Position numbers and translations under genes: made by a program
The notes under the pieces: model-generated
The model's input: the letters and a program-made list of their open reading frames with translations, nothing else
Databases searched by the model: none
What the model was told of the DNA's origin: nothing
In this document: one piece after another, positions 58,046-64,000 of the stretch
Numbering within the stretch: position 1 is the stretch's first letter
Layout: each line of letters begins with the position of its first letter
From: Halomonas sp. HL-93
GTDB taxonomy: Bacteria; Pseudomonadota; Gammaproteobacteria; Pseudomonadales; Halomonadaceae
DNA length: 64,000 nt
Assembly (NCBI RefSeq): GCF_900086985.1
Contig: NZ_LT593974.1
Location: forward strand, 3,968,001 to 4,032,000
Direction of reading: 5' to 3'

Positions 58046-58918
58046 TCAGCAGCATCGGCGGCGTTTGGCGCTCCAATCTTCTTCGGGCGGGCGCACGCCG
58101 TGGTTGCCGAGATAGTCAGGTGATTGTGGCGGCGACCAGCCTTTTAACAGCGAGTCATCGAGCGCGTAGATCTCGATGCCGATAGGGTGGCAGGTCGCCA
58201 GCAGATCGTCGTCGGTGGCGTCGCTGCCCCATAGATCCACCGAGAGATCGCCGCCCGGGCAGCAGGAAAGCGCACAGAGCAGGTCGATTTCGGCAAACAG
58301 CTCCAGATAATCCCCTTCTCTTGCCGGGCAGGCTTTCATGAAGTACTGGTCCTGTTCGTTCAGGCCGGTGCACTGGAAGACGTTGAGCACATCGTGGATA
58401 TCCAATTCGGTGAGCCCGAAAGGCGCCACAGCACGGGTCAAGTTGGAGTGGCAGTGGAAGTCGAAATCCTCACCGGTCAGCAGGTGGTTCACGTAGGGGT
58501 CGCAGCGTGTCCCCAGCAGATCGTGAACACGCCCGCCATCTTCGTCGACGCCGTAGTGCTCGAGCGTGTCGGCGGTGATGGTCGCCATGGGCCGAAGATA
58601 GGGTAGCGAGGACCAAAGGCGGTCGTGGACGCTGACGTGGGCGCGCTGTAGCTGGCGCGTACGCGAGGCCCAGAAGCGTTCCCGTGGGTTATGCAGCGAC
58701 CACAGGTTGAAATCGCCTACCTGGGGACCTTGGCGGGTGCAGATGCGCATTACGTGACCGGCGGGCACTTTCCAGGCACGTGCGTCGCGAATCGGTACTT
58801 CTATGGTTTCTACCAGTCTGCGCTGGCCTGTCGCGTTGGCAATTTGATTGTAGAAAGTACCGTCAACAAAAAGCGGCGAGCCCGGTTTGGCGCGGTAGGC
58901 AGGGGCGAGATTGGCCAT
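58046..58918 (-). CDS. DUF1989 (urea carboxylase-associated) family protein
   Basis: The 290 residues match DUF1989, with PAGHVMRICTRQGPQVGDFNLWSLHN, LGTRCDPYVN, LNVFQCTGL and CALSCCPGGDLSV, which hold Cys residues thought to bind metal. Relatives are usually encoded beside urea carboxylase and act with it, but no urea carboxylase is present here, so the role is unclear. GAGGA before the ATG at 58918 sets the start. It converges on the pirin gene with an 8-base gap. Confidence 0.85.
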   Translation of the reverse strand: MANLAPAYRAKPGSPLFVDGTFYNQIANATGQRRLVETIEVPIRDARAWKVPAGHVMRICTRQGPQVGDFNLWSLHNPRERFWASRTRQLQRAHVSVHDRLWSSLPYLRPMATITADTLEHYGVDEDGGRVHDLLGTRCDPYVNHLLTGEDFDFHCHSNLTRAVAPFGLTELDIHDVLNVFQCTGLNEQDQYFMKACPAREGDYLELFAEIDLLCALSCCPGGDLSVDLWGSDATDDDLLATCHPIGIEIYALDDSLLKGWSPPQSPDYLGNHGVRPPEEDWSAKRRRCC

Positions 58919-58973
58919 GGAGTTATTCCTCAACAATAACGGGGGTGAATGCATAGCGTAGCCTGAAGGCGCG

Positions 58974-59600
58974 CTACAGTGGTTCACCGCGATAGTAGTG
59001 CCATAGAAACAGCGAGCCCACGCTGCGCCAGGGCGCCCAGGGTTCCACTAGCTGGCGCGCCTGCTTGGGCGTGGGTTTGTCGTCCATGCCCTTTAGGCGG
59101 CCTAAGGCCACCCGTAGGGCGAGGTCATCGGCGGGGAAAATGTCCGGGCGCTTCAACGAGAACATCAGATAAATTTCGGCGCTCCAGCGGCCAAAGCCGC
59201 GCAGCTGGGTAATCGCGGCAATGGCGTCGTCGTCGCTTAGCTGTTCAAGCCCATCGGCGCTAAAGGTGCCTGCCAGCTCCGCTTCTGCGAGCCCCTTGGC
59301 GTACTCAATCTTGCGCCAGGAAAGCCCGGCATCGCGTAGTGCTTGGCTCTCAACCTCCATTACCGCTTTGGCATGTAATTCCGGCAGCAGCGTATTAACG
59401 CGGCCCATAATCGCACGGGCCGCTTCGGTGGAGAGTTGTTGGCTAACGATGGTGGAGAAAAATGTCGCAAAACCCTGGTCGCGCTGGCGTGGGGCAGGGG
59501 CGCCCACTAGCGGATAAGCGCGGGCAATATCCGGGTCGGCCTTGGCGAGGGCTGCCATGGCATGCTCAATCATGTCAAAGGACTCGTTATCAGGTGTCAT
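58974..59600 (-). CDS. DNA-3-methyladenine glycosylase II (AlkA-like, HhH-GPD)
   Basis: This base-excision enzyme removes alkylated purines. The 208 residues hold the helix-hairpin-helix region (ITQLRGFGRWSAEIYLMFSL) and the catalytic Asp in IFPADDLALRVALG. STIVSQQLSTEAARAIMGR is the usual N-terminal signature. It lacks the extra N-terminal domain of E. coli AlkA and so is the short type. Confidence 0.92.
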   Translation of the reverse strand: MTPDNESFDMIEHAMAALAKADPDIARAYPLVGAPAPRQRDQGFATFFSTIVSQQLSTEAARAIMGRVNTLLPELHAKAVMEVESQALRDAGLSWRKIEYAKGLAEAELAGTFSADGLEQLSDDDAIAAITQLRGFGRWSAEIYLMFSLKRPDIFPADDLALRVALGRLKGMDDKPTPKQARQLVEPWAPWRSVGSLFLWHYYRGEPL

Positions 59601-59616
59601 GGCGGCTCCTGGCTAA

Positions 59617-59740
59617 AATGAGTAGTTTACTGCTCATTAATTGGGTTTTTAGGTATTTTTGAGTATTAAAATGCACATTATTGTGCCTTGGACTACACTA
59701 TTGAGCATTAAGCTGCTCAGTTATTAACTGCTCAATTAAG
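59617..59740. promoter_or_regulatory. Cluster of palindromes before the hipA-like gene (probable autoregulator operators)
   Basis: The AT-rich 150-base gap has a 9-bp inverted repeat AATGAGTAG/CTGCTCATT (59617-59625 with 59630-59638, one mismatch), a TGAGCA/TGCTCA repeat (59702-59707 with 59714-59719), and a GCACA/TGTGC repeat (59673-59686). CTGCTCA occurs three times (59630, 59713, 59728). This looks like an operator array for the HTH protein encoded downstream, with the promoter inside it. Confidence 0.62.
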
Positions 59741-59750
59741 GTGGCCCACG

Positions 59751-61094
59751 TTGCTAACCATCCAGGCATTTCATCATGGCCAGTGGCACGATGCTGCCGA
59801 GCTGGTGATTGAATCTCCAGAGCAGGGTCGCCGTGGGCCTGCGCGTTTGGGCTATATCACCGATTATGCCCTTGAATGGCTAGATCGCGATGACGAGCAT
59901 GCTTGCAGCCTGCGTTTGCCCATTGAGCTAATGAATACTCACCAATCGCCACGCTGGTTCGCTTTTTTAGACGATATCATGCCTTCTGGGGCCAGCCGCC
60001 GTTACTGGGTCACGCAGTTGGGGATATCGGCGCTTAGCGAGGCTGAACAAGATTACATCCTATTGGCTAAAGGGACGATTGCACCGGTAGGTAATTTGCG
60101 TATTAAACAAGCGCTTCCCGAGCGTCCTGTAGGCAACACGCTAGAGCAGCAACGCTTTGCCCTAGCTGATGTAGTGGATCGGGATAGTGATTTTCTTGCC
60201 TATGCGCAGCAGATGGGCGCCGCCGGTGGCGGCGCGACCGGGGCCGGCGGCGAAGCGCCTAAGCTACTGCTGCGCTGTTCGCCAGACGATCAGGTCTGGA
60301 TCGATACCTACCAGGATGATGCGGCGAATACCGATCAGCACTATCTGGTGAAATTTCCTCGCGGCCAGCGTACCGAGCTTGATAACAACATCCTGCGTGC
60401 GGAGTACCACTTCTATCACGAGCTAGCGTCGCTGGGCATAGCGACCATCGAGACGCAAGGGATGCGGTTAATAGAAGGTGAACGCTATCCATCGCTGTGG
60501 TTGCCCCGCTTTGATGTTGATTTTCAGGGGGGAGAGCGCACGCTTTATGGGTTGGAGTCTGTTTATTCAATTATGGAGAGCGAGCCGGGAAGTTTGTTAA
60601 ACCATTTTGCCGTGATTGAGGCACTGGTTGGCCGGTTGAGCCAGCAATTCCGCGTTCGCGAGTCGGGAGGCCAGTTTGATACGGCGAGCTTTGTAAGCGA
60701 GTGGGTGAAACGCGATCTGCTCAATGTCGCTTTTGCCAACAGCGATAACCACGGCCGCAATAGCGCGCTGCTGAAAACGCCTCAGGGTATCTGGTTGGCC
60801 CCAGTCTACGATTTTGCGCCTATGAAGGCTGACCCGGAGGGGGTTGTGCGTACCACCACCTGGGGGGCGCCGTTTGAGGAGGGGCGTGAATTCAACTGGG
60901 CAGCCATTGCGGAGCGCTTAAATGGCTATGTGCCCCCGGAACAACTGATGGCAGAGCTAAAAGCGCTTGGGAGTCAATTAGTCGGACTAAAAGAGCGGCT
61001 TGCTGTGCGGGGCGTGCCGGAAGTGCTACTAGTGTCGAATGCGTTAGGGTTCGACTACCTGGACGATAAACTGCAGCGCTGGGGGCTGATATGA
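59751..61094 (+). CDS. HipA-like serine/threonine kinase toxin
   Basis: HipA-type toxins phosphorylate aminoacyl-tRNA synthetases and slow growth. The 447 residues have a Couple_hipA-like N-terminal region, the loop GGGATGAGGEAPKLLLRC (Gly-rich, here without the classical Ser-containing IPGAQEK), the catalytic loop FANSDNHGRNSALL and the Mg2+ motif PVYDFAPM. The start is TTG at 59751, after AAGGTGG; no better ATG is present. The stop overlaps the start of the HTH gene. The antitoxin gene is downstream, not upstream as in classical hipBA. Confidence 0.85.
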   Translation: MLTIQAFHHGQWHDAAELVIESPEQGRRGPARLGYITDYALEWLDRDDEHACSLRLPIELMNTHQSPRWFAFLDDIMPSGASRRYWVTQLGISALSEAEQDYILLAKGTIAPVGNLRIKQALPERPVGNTLEQQRFALADVVDRDSDFLAYAQQMGAAGGGATGAGGEAPKLLLRCSPDDQVWIDTYQDDAANTDQHYLVKFPRGQRTELDNNILRAEYHFYHELASLGIATIETQGMRLIEGERYPSLWLPRFDVDFQGGERTLYGLESVYSIMESEPGSLLNHFAVIEALVGRLSQQFRVRESGGQFDTASFVSEWVKRDLLNVAFANSDNHGRNSALLKTPQGIWLAPVYDFAPMKADPEGVVRTTTWGAPFEEGREFNWAAIAERLNGYVPPEQLMAELKALGSQLVGLKERLAVRGVPEVLLVSNALGFDYLDDKLQRWGLI

Positions 61095-61411
61095 AGCGCA
61101 AAGAACTCTCTAGCATTGAGCGCGAGGCGCTGCTGACGTCGCTATTGACCCAGCTACTGCGGGAAGAAATCAGCGCAGGGCAGGTGTTGCGTCAACTGCG
61201 GCGTGAGGTGCTGGGCATGTCGCAGACCCAATATGCCGCGCTGGTGGGTATCAGTCGCCGCTCCTTGTCTGATCTGGAAGCCGATAAAGCAAGCCCTACC
61301 GTGGCTCTACTCAACCAAGTATTCCGCCCGTTGGGCCTGCAAACCGGCTTGGTACCGCGTAGCCGTGAGCTGCGTGAGCGTTTGCTTTCAGTGGAACCCC
61401 CTAGCGCCTGA
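61091..61411 (+). CDS. HipB-like XRE-family antitoxin
   Basis: The 106 residues consist of a basic, helical N-terminal region of about 40 residues and an XRE HTH (GMSQTQYAALVGISRRSLSDLEADKASPTVALLNQVFRPLG), the usual HipB fold. It overlaps the toxin gene by four bases (ATGA), so translation is coupled. It probably binds the palindromes before the toxin gene and represses the pair (inference). Confidence 0.85.
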   Translation: MKRKELSSIEREALLTSLLTQLLREEISAGQVLRQLRREVLGMSQTQYAALVGISRRSLSDLEADKASPTVALLNQVFRPLGLQTGLVPRSRELRERLLSVEPPSA

Positions 61412-61570
61412 CCGCCAAATACCTCACCCCACCGTTTCCTATTCAGCCCATCGTAACGATTGAGTTCGCCCGCTAACTTTTTAAGCACAGGCGGGTTTCT
61501 ACTTTCGTCTAATCCTGCGATCATTTGCGCCATCGTGATACCAACCGGGCGGTATCCCAAGGAGTTAAGC

Positions 61571-62785
61571 ATGCAGGATTCGACAGCACCGTCGTCTCAA
61601 GGGCTGGCGCGTAACCCACGGCTGGCCGAATTTGTGTTGGCGCTGGGTGGCTTCGGTATCGGTACCAGCGAGTTTGTGATTATGGGCCTGATGAACCGCG
61701 TGGCGGGGGATTTGGCCGTCACCGTGCCTCAGGTGGGCTATGCAATTAGCAGCTACGCCCTGGGCGTCGTGGTCGGTGCGCCGCTGATTTCAGCGCTGGC
61801 GGCGCGGGTGCCCAAGCGCGCGCTGTTGATTGCGCTGATGCTGGTATTTGCGCTGGGCAATATTGCCAGTGCGATGGCGCCGGGCTTCTGGTCGTTTGTG
61901 GGTTTGCGTTTTATTGCCGGGCTGCCCCACGGGGCTTATTTTGGCGTGGCGGCGCTTGTGGCTGCTGGGGCGGTGCCGATTGACCAGCGGGCGCGGGCGA
62001 TTGCCCGGGTGATGATGGGCCTGACGGTGGCGATTTTGCTCGGCGCGCCGCTGGGCACCTGGGCGGGAAACCTGTTTGGCTGGCAGGTGGCTTTTTCCGC
62101 AGTGGGCGGGATTGCACTGCTCACCGCATTGTTGATTCGCCTGTGGGTGCCGGTGCAGCCGTTCGATGCAAAGGCAAGCCCGCTTCGCGAACTCTCGGCG
62201 TTGGTCAAACAGCGCGTGCTGGTGACGGTGGCCATCGCCTGTATCGGCTGCGGTGGCATGTTCGCGATCTTTAGCTACGTAATGCCGACGCTGACCCAGC
62301 AGGCGGGGATGAGTGAGGCACTGGGGCCGCTGGTGCTGGTGATCTTCGGCCTGGGCTCGATCGCCGGTAACCTGATAGGCGGCCGCGCGGCGGACAAGAA
62401 TTTGATGCGGGCGATTCCCGCCACCCTGGTGTGGTGCGCGGTGATTCAGGGGCTATTTTATTTTGCTGCCAATAACGTCTGGACCGGCCTGTTGTTTGTT
62501 GGCTTGGTGGGTACCAGCATGGCACTTGCCCCCGCGCTGCAAACCCGCTTGATGGATGTTGCAGAAGATGCCCAAACTATGGCCGCCTCGCTCAATCACG
62601 CGGCGTTCAACGGCGCCAATGCGTTAGGCGCGTGGCTTGCAGGGCTCGTCATTAGCGCGGGCTTTAGCTGGTCGAGTACTGGTTTGGTGGGCACCGGCTT
62701 GGCGCTGTGTGGACTCGTACTGTTTGCTTTCGGGCGCTGGTTAGAGACGCGTTACCCGCCGACCCGAGTGGCTGCCGCACATTAA
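61571..62785 (+). CDS. MFS transporter, DHA1 family (AraJ/YdhP-like efflux protein)
   Basis: The 404 residues have twelve hydrophobic segments and begin with the family pattern FVLALGGFGIGTSEFVIMGLMNRVA, then RVPKRALLIALM (cytoplasmic loop motif) and RFIAGLPHGAYFGVAALVA. Members export sugars, drugs or metabolites; the substrate is unknown. AAGGAG six bases before the ATG at 61571 fixes the start; a longer frame to 61460 has no such site. It ends overlapping the stop of the convergent gene. Confidence 0.92.
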   Translation: MQDSTAPSSQGLARNPRLAEFVLALGGFGIGTSEFVIMGLMNRVAGDLAVTVPQVGYAISSYALGVVVGAPLISALAARVPKRALLIALMLVFALGNIASAMAPGFWSFVGLRFIAGLPHGAYFGVAALVAAGAVPIDQRARAIARVMMGLTVAILLGAPLGTWAGNLFGWQVAFSAVGGIALLTALLIRLWVPVQPFDAKASPLRELSALVKQRVLVTVAIACIGCGGMFAIFSYVMPTLTQQAGMSEALGPLVLVIFGLGSIAGNLIGGRAADKNLMRAIPATLVWCAVIQGLFYFAANNVWTGLLFVGLVGTSMALAPALQTRLMDVAEDAQTMAASLNHAAFNGANALGAWLAGLVISAGFSWSSTGLVGTGLALCGLVLFAFGRWLETRYPPTRVAAAH

Positions 62786-63477
62786 CGGCAGAGGCGGAAG
62801 CCGCGCATACCGAAGTGAAAATGGTCGGCATGCGCGGCGTTGTAGTCGGGGCTTAGCGTATTGCCAAAAAAATCACAGGCATCGTCGCGGATGTCACGTA
62901 GGAAGTCCCCCGTTGGCCCCTCGTCTCCCCAGTCTTCAAGCAGGGTGATACGCTCGCCGTTTGCCAACCGAAAGCCAATCACGTCCAGCGCTTCGGCGGT
63001 GGCATGCTCGCTGCGTCGCCCGCTCTCGCGGCCATACACATTGCGGCAGGCAAAACTGCCAACGTGATCCACCTGGCGCACTTGGGTGCCGAGAATGTTT
63101 TCGGCGCTGGGCTGCAGCGCATGGCGCTCGAACATCACCCAGGCCAACGCCAGGGGGCAACTGGCCACAAACGACTGATTAAACGCCACGCCGCTGCTTT
63201 GCAGGCGCACCACATTTTCAAGTGGGCAATTCTCGACGGGGATGTAGTCTGCCAGAGGGGAATAGCGCACCGCCTCATCTGGCACGCTATCCAGCGCTGC
63301 CAGGCAGCCGTCACGGTCATTTTCCAGGCGACGAAGTTTTAGTGAGGTGACCGGGGTGATCGGGTCGTCGACATACAGCGGCGCCCACGGTGCCCAGTGG
63401 CGTGGGATCTCGATCAGGTCTTTGTGTAGGGCCACGCCTAACGCTATCAGCGCCAGTATCAGCAATGTGCTTCGCAT
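62782..63477 (-). CDS. Extensin-like C-terminal family protein
   Basis: The 231 residues have an N-terminal membrane or signal helix (LLILALIALGVAL) and the extensin-like C-terminal domain, with GVAFNQSFVASCPLALAWVMFE, the YGRESGRRSEHATAEALDVIGF motif and the closing HADHFHFGMRG. The conserved His and Asp residues resemble those of peptidase-like metal sites (D-Ala-D-Ala type), so a role at the cell wall is possible. Function is not established. Confidence 0.85.
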   Translation of the reverse strand: MRSTLLILALIALGVALHKDLIEIPRHWAPWAPLYVDDPITPVTSLKLRRLENDRDGCLAALDSVPDEAVRYSPLADYIPVENCPLENVVRLQSSGVAFNQSFVASCPLALAWVMFERHALQPSAENILGTQVRQVDHVGSFACRNVYGRESGRRSEHATAEALDVIGFRLANGERITLLEDWGDEGPTGDFLRDIRDDACDFFGNTLSPDYNAAHADHFHFGMRGFRLCR

Positions 63478-63556
63478 CGTGACCTCCCTGTTCCGCGAAA
63501 CGCTACAGTCGTCGCGACGTGTGTGCGATACTGCGGCCCTTTCCTACACGCTCTGA

Positions 63557-64000
<444 letters not shown>

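Overview
The window looks like a chromosomal segment of a gammaproteobacterium, most likely a halophile or marine relative of Halomonas (inference). Gene content and order (yidC-mnmE, mnmG-rsmG-parA-parB-atpIBEFHAGDC, rph-yicC, a pyrE-crc pair), a NhaD-type Na+/H+ antiporter and acidic secreted proteins all fit that. No rRNA, tRNA or CRISPR array was seen by eye. Most of the window is ordinary core genome, and the accessory material is concentrated in two places.

Layout. 1-5.4 kb: end of yidC, mnmE, rlmJ, an OmpA-type lipoprotein, hemW, rdgB. 5.6-11.1 kb: a curli amyloid locus, csgD-csgE-csgF-csgG then csgB-csgA, all on the plus strand. csgG is cut by an IS3-family insertion sequence. 11.1-15.9 kb (minus strand): a small secreted protein, hemL, thiD, hemJ and a CLC chloride transporter. 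16-20.1 kb: argC, erpA and a polar amino-acid ABC transporter. 20.1-20.6 kb: a non-coding AT-rich stretch with many DnaA boxes, a candidate replication origin, directly before mnmG-rsmG-parA-parB. 25-32.3 kb: a complete F1Fo ATP synthase operon with a recognisable promoter and terminator. 32.3-45.8 kb: mgtE, a CDF metal exporter, uppP, apbE, glmU, glmS, nhaD, a CBS-domain protein, a two-component system and a GNAT enzyme. 46-52.6 kb: cytochrome c5, rep helicase, trmL, pyrE, a Crc-type regulator, rph, yicC.

52.6-63.5 kb is an accessory interval between yicC and gmk, which are usually neighbours. It starts with the remnant of an integrated element: a 20-bp direct repeat of the yicC 3' end, a truncated tyrosine recombinase and a second copy of the same insertion sequence. 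A decayed DUF1016/YhcG nuclease fragment follows. Then come a cupin, a WYL-type regulator, a histidine phosphatase, a pirin, a DUF1989 protein, an AlkA-like glycosylase, a HipA/HipB-like toxin-antitoxin pair in reversed order, an MFS exporter and an extensin-like protein. gmk runs off the right edge.

How it works together. Curli genes would encode regulator, secretion pore and accessory factors, nucleator and fibre subunit, but the pore gene is broken, so this strain probably cannot export curli unless the IS excises. The two IS copies are direct repeats about 45 kb apart, both inserted at the same 8-bp palindrome. The most interesting signals are the broken curli locus, the small secreted protein beside csgA, the origin-like region, the collapsed island at yicC, the reversed hip pair with its operator-like palindromes, and the Crc-type protein in which several ExoIII catalytic residues are replaced.
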